Both the position numbers and the translations under genes were made by a program. From Kwoniella bestiolae CBS 10118 (Eukaryota; Basidiomycota; Tremellomycetes; Tremellales; Cryptococcaceae), in the NCBI RefSeq assembly GCF_000512585.2, contig NC_089245.1:1302001-1366000 (forward strand): a DNA stretch of 64,000 bases, given 5' to 3'. Under the pieces are notes generated by a model, which was not told the DNA's origin, made no database searches, and saw only the letters and a list, made by a program, of their open reading frames with translations. Positions 25,071 to 36,299 of this stretch are shown here, one piece after another (the stretch's first letter is position 1; each line of letters begins with the position of its first letter).

Positions 25071-26139
25071 ATGTCCTTCAAATCTATCATCATCGCCCTG
25101 CCATTCCTCCTTGCGGCTACTGCTTCTGCATCTGCCTCTACTGAATCGCAAGAACATAACATCTTCCTAGGGTGTACCGATCCCATCAGACCATTGAAGG
25201 TTAATGCTGATTCCGTATCGAGCTGTGTAGTAAGTCACTACTTCTTTTCCAGTCGCATCTGATCAAGGAGGAGAACAGAGGGTGTACTAACATCCTGTTT
25301 CTCCGTTCGTGACTGTAGGAATCATGCGGTTCATCAGCTTCCAAAAACACCTTTGCTTACTGGCTAGGGGGCGATGAGGCCTCATGTGTTTGTTCGGGTT
25401 TTGGTCCCGCGGAGGAATATGATATTGCCTTTCCCAGAGGGAGCAGCGAGGGGCAGTGCGACGACCATGAAGTTGCTGTGAGTGTAGCGTGCAGCACATC
25501 CTTCCATCTCTCGATCTTCCAGACTGCTGCTCAACTATGTTCTTTTGTTTTCGGAATATTTGCTGACGAATCATGCGCATATAGGTCTTTGTGACCAAAT
25601 CAGGCCATTCATTCCAACATCAACCCAAACGATCGAAATCATCCAGATTCAGGAGATCCCTACCTACTCCAAGGGATAGTAGTAATTGTCCCGAACCTTT
25701 GACGGCATGTAATGTAGCTGGCGATTCGAGCAGCTATCAATGTATCGATCCTCAATTTGCTCTCAGTGAGTAGTGTCGCTTTCAACTATCAGATCCTAAG
25801 CCAAGATCCAAGACCCATCACCTCATATCGTTCAATGAAAGATTGGATGCTGATGAACGGTATTGGTGATAGACTCATGCGGCGGTTGTATCCACGGCGA
25901 TTTCGGGTCCACCTCGACCTCGACCTCGGCAGTAGAGTGAGTCTTGTTTTGTTTCATCTCCTGTCGTGATATACGCTAGTGGATGAACCAAAGCTGATCT
26001 CATTCGTATTCAACGTAGCTGCTCAAAGCTCGAAGGTGTCGCCGAAGGAGGAGTCATCTGTTCAGGAGGTCAATGCAAGGCTTATAGATGTTTGGATGGG
26101 TACAAATTGACGAGTGCCAATACTTGCGTTAAGAAGTAG
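25071..26139 (+). CDS. Secreted cysteine-rich protein, priA-like
   Basis: Five exons. The signal peptide is clear: MSFKSIIIALPFLLAATASA. The mature part has many paired cysteines: SCVESCGSS, CVCSGFGPAEEY, then CPEPLTACNV...YQCID, LNSCGGCIHGDFGS, DCSKLEGVAEGGVICSGGQC and YRCLDGYKL ending CVKK. The block CPEPLTAC / SCGGC / DCS / CxxGQC is the signature of fungal priA-like proteins, named after the Lentinula primordium gene. The role of the family is poorly known; it is often linked to the cell surface and development. A basic, cysteine-free stretch (KRSKSSRFRRSLPTP) before the priA block contains KR and RR pairs that could be Kex2 cleavage sites. Introns were placed at VE, VA-VF, L-NS and VD-C, all keeping the frame. 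Confidence 0.85.
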
Positions 26140-26611
26140 ACTCTTGCGTATGCTATAATGATTATTAGATGGACTTTGTGATGATTTTTCTCTTTCTTCT
26201 CTTTGATCTTGGACACTATCGCATATACTCTGTATGGTACTGTAGCCGATACGTATATGCATATGCATGACCTCTTCTCTCTCTTTTCACTTTGCATATG
26301 CATTTGCAAATGGGCTAGGCAGGCCATACAAGCGAGACGAATCTTATTTGATGCCTCCCTTCAAGTCTTGGTGTGTTTGGTTCAACCCAGTCAGAACGAG
26401 AGTAAACAAACCTCCACTCTTCGTCGCGCACGCACTTGACCATAAAGTGCAGGTGGCTGTAGGTTGGTTCAGGTAAGATCAATCAACGTTCCTCATTCCT
26501 CTCAGCTTCTCTCATCATTATTGCATATCGATTCAGACAAGTATCGCATCACCTGACAAAGTACATTGACCCTATCACAATAACCTATCAGGCGCAAGAT
26601 CCCATTTGAAA
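26140..26611. other. Tandem intergenic, priA-like / E2 gene
   Basis: A 472-base gap. It has repeated GCATATGCAT-type sequence near 26.25-26.31 kb (ATATGCATATGCATG, then CATATGCATTTGCAAATG), similar to the palindrome upstream of the priA-like gene. No gene seen. Confidence 0.4.
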
Positions 26612-27970
26612 ATGGTAAGTTGATCCCGCGGGTCACTCAACAGGCAAATGACCTGGCTGATCTTCGCGCTCTATGGACAGTCCCTCACTCCCCAGGCATT
26701 ACGATTACTCTCCCGAGAAACTATCACCCTCCGTTCTGACCCGCCTGAGGGGGTGAGGATAGTGGTGGATGAAGATGATTTGACCAACATGGAGGGGTGG
26801 GTACAGGGGCCTGGTGAGTCATCGCATCTCACGAGGAAGGTGGTCGTGTGATCGATTCCAGTCGCATCCTCTTTCATCTCACTCTGGGGATCAATACTGT
26901 CAAGTAGAGCTGCTAGATGATATCGTTAAAAAAAATCAGTACAAGTACTGATTCTGGGTCATAGGCGGAACACCTTACGAGGGAGGGTATTTTAGAATCA
27001 GATTCTCGTTCGGACCTGAATACCCAAATTTACCACCTAAATGTGAGTACACGCCTGATCAGTTACCCAACCAAGCTATCGAGGCACATAAGAGCCCCTT
27101 TGCTGATGACGATGATTGGGCTGTGACAGGTACGATGATAACAAAGATATTCCATCCTAATATCTCCAAATCCGGTGAGATCTGTGTGGATACGCTGAAG
27201 AAAGGTTGGAATAAGAGTTATGGCGTTGGACATGTTTTGGTGGTGAGTGACTGATATCACCTCTTTCTTCCCTTTTACCGTCCTACCGTGTAATGAGTTA
27301 GCTATGTGATGAACGAAGTAGTTATCGAGGACCAAGCTGATTCCAGTGTATACACTTTAGACGATAAAATGCTTGTTGATTTACCCTAATCCCGAGTCAG
27401 CATTGGACGAGGAAGCGGGTAAACAGCTATTAGCTGATTATGAGGGGTACTGCAAGGTGAGCCTCTCGTATCCTCGTGCTGGATGAAATCTGCTTGCTTC
27501 ATACTTCATACTCCATACTCCACATCGAAAGGTACATTGCTAATCCCCTGTGTCGTCGACATAGTACGCTAAACTGATGACTGGTATTCATGCTACTCCC
27601 AAGGTCAGTCTACATTTCTCCTGAATTTCCATTCGTATACGGTATATGAGGTGATTGTCTTTTTTGGTTCGGTGCACTGACATCGAATCCCACCATTCAG
27701 CTTCCCCCTCCCGAATTCAGGAACACCTCTACCACCGCCGCTTCAGCAGCTACCGCCCGACCCGTGTCATCCGGTAAACCCACACCGCTCGGTACCAATG
27801 TCAAGCAGGACCCTTCGCCTGTCATTGAGCAAAGTGCTGTAGTAGGGGATGATACTGCTAAAGTGTTGAAGCCCGTTGCATCAGCGACTGCCAGTAGCAC
27901 CAAGATACCTGCTACAGGGCCGAAGACGACTGCGGCTAGTAAAGCCAAGCGGGGAGCGAAGAGGTTGTAG
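26612..27970 (+). CDS. UBE2S: Ubiquitin-conjugating enzyme E2, UBE2S-like
   Basis: About seven exons. The UBC fold reads ALRLLSRETITLRSDPPEGV, GGTPYEGGYFRIRFSF, FHPNISKSGEICVDTLKKGW with the catalytic Cys in GEICVDTL, then VTIKCLLIYPNPESALDEEA and YCKYAKLMTGIHA. The latter blocks identify the UBE2S (E2-EPF) class, as does a long C-terminal tail ending in a basic KAKRGAKRL. In animals UBE2S extends K11-linked chains for the anaphase-promoting complex using such a tail; this role is inferred. The preferred start is ATG 26612-26614, followed directly by a GTAAGT intron ending at the acceptor before GCA TTA, so the first coding exon holds only the start codon. An unspliced alternative starting at 26648 adds a hydrophobic, non-conserved leader. 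Confidence 0.88.
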
Positions 27971-29321
27971 GACAGTATCTGTATTGTGAAGGACGAGAGA
28001 GCAGGATAAGAGGAGATGACGCGTATGAGCATGGTCGGGTTGGGTTGCTCTAAGAGGAGAGACAGTAGATATAGCCCGAAAGTCGCATGGATGGGTGGAG
28101 TATCAGTATATTCAGCATAAATCATATACCCTCGTATAAGTATTATGTTGCCATTGTACATGTATGCATATGTACTGCTACGCACGATACGACAAGAGCT
28201 CGACTGGAAGCAGGATAGAGTTGACACGTGAGCGTTGATATCGAAGCACCAAATGAAAGTAGTAGGAAAAAGCAGTCGCGTCTAGGCGTTGCTGCCTGTT
28301 TTTAAGGATCTTATCCCTATCCCTAAGAGAACAACTTATTCGTCAGAAACACCATCACCAAAACACGACACGATGCTCTTCTTTCGTGAAAAACACAAAC
28401 CATACATGAGAATGAGAAGAAGCAGAAGAGAAGGAAAGAAGCAAGCTTCTGCTTCTGAATGCTTTTCTGACAACCAGGTCCCAAGGGTATACACGCCTTT
28501 ATCGGACCTTTTCGCCGTGTTGAGGATCAGGATGGTAAGTTACACTCAAAGGAGGGATACGATGCTGTGTATGTATGTGGATTGATGTAACGATGGATGA
28601 GTCGTGCTTACCGCATTCAGTCTATTATTGTCTCTTGCGTCATACATTACATTCTAATGTTTGTCCCTGTTGTTACTCACCTTATATTATATATAAAAGA
28701 CAAAGTCTTGGGGATGCAAGGTATCTTCTAATATGTTATTTGCCACTCGCTATACTATAACCCCCAGGTTATCTCTTATCTCTTCGATACTTGCCACCTA
28801 CGTACAACTCGACGCACTGACCACTGACCACCTAACGTTCGATAGCCAGTCACACGACCTCCTTTGATACTCTATCGTTGCCAATTGTTGTTCTTTTCTA
28901 CTCTTGTCCCATTTCCCATTTCCAATTCCTCCCAACAAGCCAAGAACAGCATATAAAGGAGAGTACTTCACCAGGAGAAACGTTCATCTCTCTCTCTTTC
29001 ATATCGGTAGAAGCATAACAGGAAGATAGTCGAACGTGCATCAAACGAGCCTAGTGTTCTCGAATTGGAATACCGCCTTCCACGAAAGATAACGAGTATT
29101 TGGTATATACACAAAACTCATTTGCAGATACCATCAAGTCGACTTGGTTCCACTTCAAATCGGTACTCATCAAGACGATCATAGCCTAACGACCACGATC
29201 ACGAGCCCTTTATCAAACATATACCAAACAAGTGAGTCGACCCATTTCATTGCTTCTCCTCTCTGATTGACGCTATGCCTTTTCCTGAGACGACCGAGCT
29301 GACGATAGTTCCCCCGTAGGC
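27971..29321. promoter_or_regulatory. Long intergenic region with TATA box, leader and leader intron
   Basis: A 1.35-kb gap. The first about 950 bases hold no supported gene; an ORF at 28289-28585 has no recognisable features. A TATAAA at 28952-28957 is followed by pyrimidine-rich CTCTCTCTCTTTC near 28.99 kb. A leader intron is predicted at 29232-29319, with donor GTGAGT, branch AGCTGAC and acceptor GTAG, ending two bases before the ATG at 29322. Confidence 0.55.
28952..28957 (+). promoter_or_regulatory. TATA box of the gene at 29322
   Basis: TATAAA followed by GGAGAG, about 370 bases before the ATG including an 88-nt leader intron. It supports a real transcript starting near 28.98 kb. Confidence 0.5.
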
Positions 29322-29846
29322 ATGGATTACCTGACCATCCTCTCCACACGCTCCCTCATCCTCTTTCCTCCCTCTCACATCCTTCCCTCCTCTTTACCAC
29401 TGCACCGTCCCCTACCCTCCTCGCCACTTTCCTCACCCACCTCGCCGACCATCATCCTCCTCCCTCCTGAACCTATCGCCTTGCCACTTAGCTCACTGGT
29501 ATATAACGAAACCAACTGCGCATATTACCTCGTTCATCACGTACTCAGCACTACGCAGCCATTCTCACAAACACACACAACCCAAGATAGGGGAATCCAA
29601 AGCGAGGTGGAAGTTATCGTGGCGAAAGAGCTCGATAGGGTTAGGATATTCGTTAGGGATTTAGGGAGGTGGTTTAGTAAGAGTCTGAAGAATGGGGGGA
29701 TGGAGGAAGGGGAATTAAAGGAGTTGGCGGGAAGGTTTGGATTGGCAGTAGAGGGGGTTGATCATCGTGACGATGGTGGGCATGGACTTCGTGGAGATGG
29801 ACATGGGTATTCCATTTCAAAAGGAGAGACGATGGTTTTGGTCTAG
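29322..29846 (+). CDS. Unrecognised 174-aa protein
   Basis: A single-exon ORF starting MDYLTILSTRSLILFPPSHI. The N-terminal half is Pro/Ser/Leu-rich (PLHRPLPSSPLSSPTSPTII). The second half is hydrophilic and helical (EVEVIVAKELDRVRIFVRDL, then MEEGELKELAGRFGLAVEGV), ending in a His/Gly/Asp-rich tail. I do not recognise a family. Support that it is real: the upstream TATA box at 28952, a leader with a well-formed intron (branch AGCTGAC, as in true introns here) and an ATG right after the acceptor. No signal peptide is convincing. It could be a lineage-specific orphan. Confidence 0.5.
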   Translation: MDYLTILSTRSLILFPPSHILPSSLPLHRPLPSSPLSSPTSPTIILLPPEPIALPLSSLVYNETNCAYYLVHHVLSTTQPFSQTHTTQDRGIQSEVEVIVAKELDRVRIFVRDLGRWFSKSLKNGGMEEGELKELAGRFGLAVEGVDHRDDGGHGLRGDGHGYSISKGETMVLV

Positions 29847-29849
29847 TCT

Positions 29850-29873
29850 GACTCGACTCGACTCGACTCGACT
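29850..29873. repeat. Short tandem repeat (GACTC)n
   Basis: Four perfect GACTC units plus a partial one, just after the stop of the gene at 29322-29846. Probably a neutral microsatellite in the 3' UTR. Confidence 0.8.
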
Positions 29874-30255
29874 TGATCCGACCCACAATCGACAATCCCG
29901 AAACAGATCATCCAGGATCTTTCCTCAAATATCCTCTTACAAATCACCGCGACCAATCACACACGATCAGTATCGCATCATATTCTCTCACCTCCTATGT
30001 TGATCATAGGTTTCACTGCACATAGCGATATTTTGGTCTTCTTTCTCTCGACAGATCTTCGTTTCTTTCGTTGCTTTCCCCATCTTTCCTTTGTTTCATT
30101 TCGCAGATTCCTGTGTATGTTCCCAAGTATACTCTGAATCTGTCTATATACCTTCCGACCCTATTGTACATCTATAGTACTCTGGCATGAGTGGTGATTT
30201 CGTTTTTAGTCGTTCAGTATTTTGATTTTGGTTTGGTTGTATGGGTCAAAGTTGT
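29874..30255. other. Convergent intergenic
   Basis: A 382-base gap between converging genes. It is T-rich on the plus strand. No gene seen. Confidence 0.4.
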
Positions 30256-30854
30256 TTATAAAGCCAAGATTATGTATCTATATGTTCATATACCGATCAA
30301 CTACTCCGTCTTCAACGTACAACTCCACACAGTATGACAATATAGTTGGAGAAGTAAAGAGAGAATGAGTTACTCACCCAGCAATCATCCCCACCCCACC
30401 CAAAGGCGTGACAGGTCCCAGCCACTTGAACCTCTCCCCCCTACCCAGCACCAACGCGAATATACTACCCGAAAACACAGCCGCTCCAGAGATGATCAGC
30501 CCGCTGGCCAACCTGTACTTCCTACTTGCCCCGAGTAGACCGGGATGGAACGAGATTGCCAATAATGCCAACCCGTTATATATGAGGTAGGAGGACGCGG
30601 TGTTCCATGAGGTTATCTTTTGCTCTGGGATGGGTGGGGAGAGGGAGCGTAGACCGTGCGAGCCAAAGGCGCCGAAGGAGATTCCTGTTGCGGCTGTGCG
30701 AAGTATATCAGTCTCAGCTAAATACACAAAGATTGATGGGAGATATGATTTGCTGATTGATGATTGAGGATTTGATCGATGATTTGATCAGTGATATGGG
30801 GAGAGTACACTTACTGATCAATGCACCTGATCTGAAGATGAGAGAGGGGTTCAT
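30256..30854 (-). CDS. TMEM256/DUF423-family membrane protein
   Basis: Three exons (30854-30815, 30693-30378, 30277-30256) give 125 aa. DUF423 hallmarks are ATGISFGAFGSHGLRSL (the GAFGAHGL-type motif), WNTASSYLIYNGLALLAI and GSIFALVLG followed by PVTPLGGVGMIAGYIILAL. Four hydrophobic segments are expected. The ORF would stop at a TGA inside GTGAGT; the predicted 22-nt last exon restores the conserved hydrophobic end after AG, so splicing is preferred. The family is small, inner-membrane or organelle-associated, and of unknown function. Divergent from the ING-family gene by 282 bases. Confidence 0.85.
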
Positions 30855-31136
30855 GTTGGCTTGATGATACTTCACTTGTATATTCTGATACAAGATGAGT
30901 ACTCCCTCGTACCATCATCACCGTCACCATCATCATGAACCTCCTCGGCAACCCATGAGACGGTTTCATCCGAGAACAACCTCCGAAAAGATTAAATAGG
31001 TACACCACTTATGATACACCAAAACAACCTACGCTTCGCATGTGAAGTTGCCACCTATTCAAGCTAAAATCGTGAATCCCATTTCTCATTCCTCACTTCT
31101 CATCTTGACCTCGTCCAACAGCAAACATTGAACAAA

Positions 31137-32732
31137 ATGGCTCTCCCTCCAGCATTGCAGGTGCACTCGCATTTTCAGCCCGAGGAAGCTGCTCATGCGG
31201 CTTCCGAGTTGGTATCGAGTAAGTCAATCCTCCGCTGAGTCAAAATGAATTTCATTTATCATTTCGACATATCTGACATAATCTGTTTAACCAATACTAG
31301 GTCTCGATAACTTACCTGGAGAGGTGGTTTTCTTACTCGAGGAGATAAGAGAGAAGGATGTGAGGATTAATCGTAAGTATTTCATACCAATACATGTAAT
31401 CGGCTTCATCCAAGAAATCATTCAACCCTCTCACTATTCAATGTTGTGAACACCAACACTGATGTATATAACACTATATTCAGAACTGATTCAACGAATA
31501 AATACCCGTCACATGGGTCTCACCAAAACCGCCAAATCCCTCTCCACCCTCCCTCCCTCAACCGCTACATTCCCACTCCCCATTCCCCAAGGTTCTCCCT
31601 TACCTACCACCCACCTATCTCAGAAAGACGCCCAGAACCTCACGAAGATCCAGGCGGAATGGGTCAAAGTGGAGGTCCTGCAAGATGAGAAGATCAAATT
31701 GGCAGAAAGGATGGAGAGAATCGTTAATCGTGCGAGACTGAGGGCCAATCAGGAATGGTTGAAGGTGGGAGGTAAGGAGGTGGTGACGCAGGATTTGGCC
31801 GGGATGGCGTTGGGAGAAGGCGATTTGGTGACGAAGAGTGAGATGGGGCATAATGATTTGATACTTCCGCCTACGGGGCTGGGGACGGGGGTGGATGGAA
31901 GACCTCAGAAGAGTGAGTGTGGTTGGGTATTTGTATTTTGGTTCGAGCAAAGCCATTAGCATGGTCTTAGCTGGATAGACGGGATTTACTCTTATTCCCA
32001 AGCTTACATTAACTTCATCCATTTTGATGTTGTTGTACTTTCATTTCTGCATCTACAACCGTCTGTCAATGCTAAGTCATCCACCCTATCGCAGAACGCA
32101 AACCCAATACCATGTCCCTCCCCTCCCCCGCCTCGTCCCTCTCCCTCTCCATGCCCCCACCCCCCGCTCCAGTCCGCACATCCTCGCACACTCGTCCCTC
32201 ATCTTCGCACCGTCATCCAACTTCCCGCCATTCTTCCTCCGTCACTGCGCTCTCGGACCCTGACATGGACATAGATGCAGATGGAGAGGCTGAAGATCTA
32301 GATGCGGAGGGGGAGGTGGATACGGCCGAGAATGAGAATGAGAATGAGAACGAGACGGACGACACGATCTACTGTATTTGTCAGCAGAGGAGTTATGGCG
32401 AAATGATTGGGTGCGATAATGATAGTTGTAAATATGAATGGGTGAGTGGTTTGTTCTGGCGATTCTTGATGTATCAAATGACCAGAAGATGCTGTTTGGT
32501 CACTCTTCTCCTCGTGCCTCGGTCGATCTTCTAATTCTCCGGTTTATTGATATATGTACAAGAATACATGCTGATGTTGAGCCACGTTTCCATTTAGTTC
32601 CACGTCAAATGCGTCCACATATCTGGTCCAGTACCTGATAGATGGTTCTGTCCCGATTGCGTCAAGAAGCTGGGCCTGTTGAGCAGTGATGGCAAGATGC
32701 CTGGAAATAACAGGAAGAATAGGAAGAAATAG
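31137..32732 (+). CDS. ING-family PHD-finger protein (Yng2/Pho23-like)
   Basis: Starts MALPPALQVHSHFQPEEAAH. The ING N-terminal domain is visible: LDNLPGEVVFLLEEIREKD, then ELIQRINTRHMGLTKTAKSL and KIKLAERMERIVNRARLR. A Ser/Pro-rich and acidic linker with an ENEN repeat follows. The C-terminal PHD finger has Cys4-His-Cys3: YCICQQRSYGEMIGCDNDSC then FHVKCVHISG and RWFCPDC, formed by an intron at about 32.44-32.60 kb. ING proteins read H3K4 methylation within histone acetyltransferase (NuA4, NuA3) or deacetylase (Rpd3L) complexes. Which one this belongs to is not decided by what I see. Ends KNRKK at TAG 32732. Confidence 0.92.
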
Positions 32733-33194
32733 TATTGCAATACTTGGGGAAGCCATCACGGTGATGCACATTTAAGGCCGTTTTCCAAACTTTTAGAAGC
32801 TCGGCTACGCTCAAGAGGAAAAATGTTCATATATGGTTGTATGTACACACCCGATGTTTGTATGTATGTATAACCAAAATGTCCAAAAGCTCAATTCCAA
32901 ACTAAAATTCAGATGAATGTGCGTTGAGGTAAAACACCATATCCCATGAAGGTTCACCATCAATACTCAAGTATAGACATTCCGATCTGCCTCATCTTGA
33001 GAGCAACAAGCAATGTCCATCTATAGTAATTCATAATGTTATATATGTACATAGACCCATTAATCACCTTTCGTCAGCTTAGGTGTCGAACTTCTACTTT
33101 CCGTGTTCTTATTTCCCGTCCCCGTCCATATCCACCCTTCCTCGTTCGCCGGAAGAACAGGATAAGACGGCGGAGCAGCAATATCCGAAGCTAG
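32733..33194. other. Convergent intergenic, ING gene / Na+/H+ exchanger
   Basis: A 462-base gap between two genes that end toward each other. TGTATGTATGTAT lies near 32.86 kb. No gene seen. Confidence 0.4.
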
Positions 33195-36100
33195 TCATTT
33201 ACAATCCCCCCTTGCGTCTGCACTACCTCTTCGTATAGGTGCGGAAGGACCACCTGTCGAATTGTTGTTGTTATTGCTGCTGCTGGGTCTATTGCGTTCT
33301 TCCAGTGGTAATGAGGTATTTGATCCCAAGGGGTTATTCGACGAGGAAGAAGGATCGGCTTTGGCAAAGAAGAAATCTGTTACTGAGCCGCTGTGTGAGA
33401 TCAAATATATTAGCACAATTGATTTCATACGTATTATCCGATCTGAATTCCATACGGGCGAGATCCATCTCAGCCACGACCAAGTGAAATGCCAAACCCA
33501 CCTGAACGTCCTCGGCAACCCACTCTTCACCTTCCCATTCTCGCTCTCCCCCTCATACCCATAATCTTCCTCCCCAGCACCTCGATTAATCTCCAGCGAC
33601 CCCCCACCCCTGGGCGTTCCATGCCCACTCTCACTCCCCCTCCCCTCCCTCTCAGCATTGAACAAACTACTACTGACCTTCCTCGTAGCCTTCTTAGCAT
33701 GGTGTCGACGAGCAGTAACGGAATTACTAAATAGCGGTAGTAAATACCGTTCGTCCAATGCGGTGAACCACTGTCCATCTCTGAAGATCATTCCTGGTCT
33801 TATACCCCCTCCTTCTTCGTCATTACGCTGACCCTCCATTCCCGCTGGAGAAGCAGCAGGGAGGACCTCCTCATTATCGTCTGAATCGGAGTTGGTCGAA
33901 AACCCAGATCTCGAATTTGTCGACCTGGCTCCCATAGAAGCTTGGCGACTTCGAGATAAGTGGAGATTTTTCGTGGAGGAGAGGTAAGGTGAATTCTCCG
34001 GCGAATGCAGATCAATCCCATTCTCAATTTCGTTCTCGTCGTATTCCCCCGCATATCCATACCCTCTACCATTCTGTCCTGCGAAGCGTCTTGATCCTGG
34101 ACCCATCGATAATGCTAGATTACCATTATAGCTTGTCCATCCTTCCGCCTCATCATCCGAGGAAGCATCTTCATCCTCCACTCCCACCCTTATACCTAGT
34201 ACTTCTAACATCCGCGCTGTAGTTCCACCGAAGATGATCACCGTCAATACCACGACCACCAATATAGTCGTTCGAAGCGCATCGGCATTATCGCCTGTTA
34301 TACCTGCTGCTAACGCTACGCCTACTGCTCCTCTTAGTCCAGCCCAGAATAACATCATTTGGTATGAATGGGGAAGCTCTTCATAGCGCTGGCCACGAGT
34401 GTGGTACACCCAGTTGATCAGTTCGGATAAGGGGAAGACAGCGGCGTAACGGGATGCCATGACGGCGATCTGGAAGGTGACACGGGAATTGTGAGCATTG
34501 ATTTCGAAGACTCGAAAGGGCTAATTCCATGGAGGGATGGTGTGATAACCGAGAATTCGCACTCACAGCTGACACAAGGATGAACAGAGGTTTGAATACC
34601 TGAACATCCTGGGTAAACAAGTTCAACCCCAGGTAAATAAAGATAAAATTTTCCGACAATTGAGCCAAAACAGCAAACATGTATTTGGTAGTTCGTTGGG
34701 TCCGTTTAGACATGGTATGATATGCGTAATGTTTGAGGGTTATTCCGCAGAACAAGAGGGATACGATACCTGCGAATCGCACAAAGCAATGGATCAGCAC
34801 TCGATCAATCTCGATCTATGAAAAGAAAGGGATGATCCGACGGGACAGGTGATCAACTCACCGCTCATGGCAATACCATTTGAGAAGAAGTAACTCGTAT
34901 AAGCCACCAAAGCCACCAAGCAACTTTCGATATGAGGATAGGTAGCCAGATGAGAATGTTTCAACCCTAGTGAACATGCTAGACCGAAGGCTACACCAAG
35001 CGCCATCGAGACGAGGAAGGAGAACAGGAAGATCCCTACTCCGTGGAAGAGGGATGATAGGTAGATATCTTCGCCGTGGAATTGGGAGAGGGTTCTACGT
35101 GAATGATGTGCGATGAGCCCAAGCGCCTACAGTAATGACTCATGTATGATTGATATGAGGCTGAGAGAGAAACTTCGCCCTGTAGAGTCATTGCATAAAT
35201 AGTAAAGGAAGACTAACTCACTCGTACATGACGATACTAACAGCGTCGTTCAAGATAGATTCTCCAAAAATGATAGAATACAACTTAGGATCCACTTTAG
35301 CAGTATTGAATATCGCTAGAATCGTTACCGGATCCGTAGCGGATAGGGTCGAACCGAAAATCAAACATTCTAGAAGAGTGAATTTGAGACCTTCCAATCC
35401 AAGGAATGACCAGATGTATACTAGCACTCTGTGAAAGAAACGATGAATCAGCTCGCACTCAACCCTCTATCAGAAGAGCCGAGTCTAGACAGCGAAAGTG
35501 CTTAGTGACACGATTTGACAGCGCGGGAGAGGAGGGTTAGATGGGTGAAAAGGCTCACCCTATTCCTACGGCCGATATGAAAGTTCCCAAGAATGCGAAT
35601 GTCAAAATAACCCCGAAATTCCTGAAGAAGTTTTCCTACAAACACAAGTGGTATGACATGTTAGTGTGTAGTCCTCACCTGAGGGATATAGTGGAGGTAT
35701 TGGAGTTCGACCATGTACCTGTTTGAGTTCATACCCCGAATTCAGGATGATAGGCGGTAGTAGAGCGTTGAAGAAGAAGGTATGTTTAAAGGACTGTCGA
35801 TGATAAGTTGCATCAGCGATAGAGTCTCGCGGGCCTCCTCGACAACTTTCAGCAGAGTTTCAATCATTCTCCTGGCTGATATCCCCAAGACGCATATACA
35901 CCGCAGTTCGTACATCATACCAACTCACCAGCATCTCCCTAATCATATGACCAGGCGATAACCTAATGATCAACCCCACTACCATACCCGCAAAGATCGA
36001 TACCACTGTTTCATGTACTGCTCTTATCCTCTTGATTTGGAGGTAATACGAGGTGATGAGCGCTCCTATAAGTAGGAGACAGAGGATACAGAGACCCCAT

Positions 36101-36299
36101 CTGTATTGCGAACGGATATCAGCCATCATTCAGTCTCCTTGTTGGGGGTTCCATGGAAGCTTGTTCGGACGGAGTGAAACGTGGAAGACAGAGAGGAGAG
36201 GAGGAGAGGAACTCACGAGGCATAGAACTCCTCATCTGCTGGATTGATCACCTCCGCAGGTGGGTTGAGTATAGGTGTTGATCCTCCTGGAGATGACAT
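33195..36299 (-). CDS. Na+/H+ exchanger (CPA1, NHX-type)
   Basis: Multi-exon, starting MSSPGGSTPILNPPAEVINP. About 11-12 membrane spans. The amiloride-type motif reads FFNALLPPIILNSGYELKQ (about 35.75 kb). The transport core has STLSATDPVTILAIFN and GESILNDAVSIVMYE, the NHE/NHX signature. Later spans include LSENFIFIYLGLNLF and MLFWAGLRGAVGVALAAGI. A long hydrophilic C-terminal tail rich in Ser/Asn/Gly follows. Such exchangers swap cytosolic Na+/K+ for H+ and set pH of endosomes or other compartments; localisation here is not shown. A predicted intron at 33501-33391 is 111 nt, a multiple of three with no stop, so retention would also keep the frame. The ORF then ends GSADARGDCK. Confidence 0.9.

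Noticed and set aside
28289..28585. 98-codon plus-strand ORF in the long intergenic region
   Set aside because: Charged, low-information sequence without motif, leader or promoter signal, lying upstream of the TATA box at 28952.
34989..35427. Several separate ORFs in the exchanger region as separate genes
   Set aside because: They join by regular introns into one continuous NHX transport domain.
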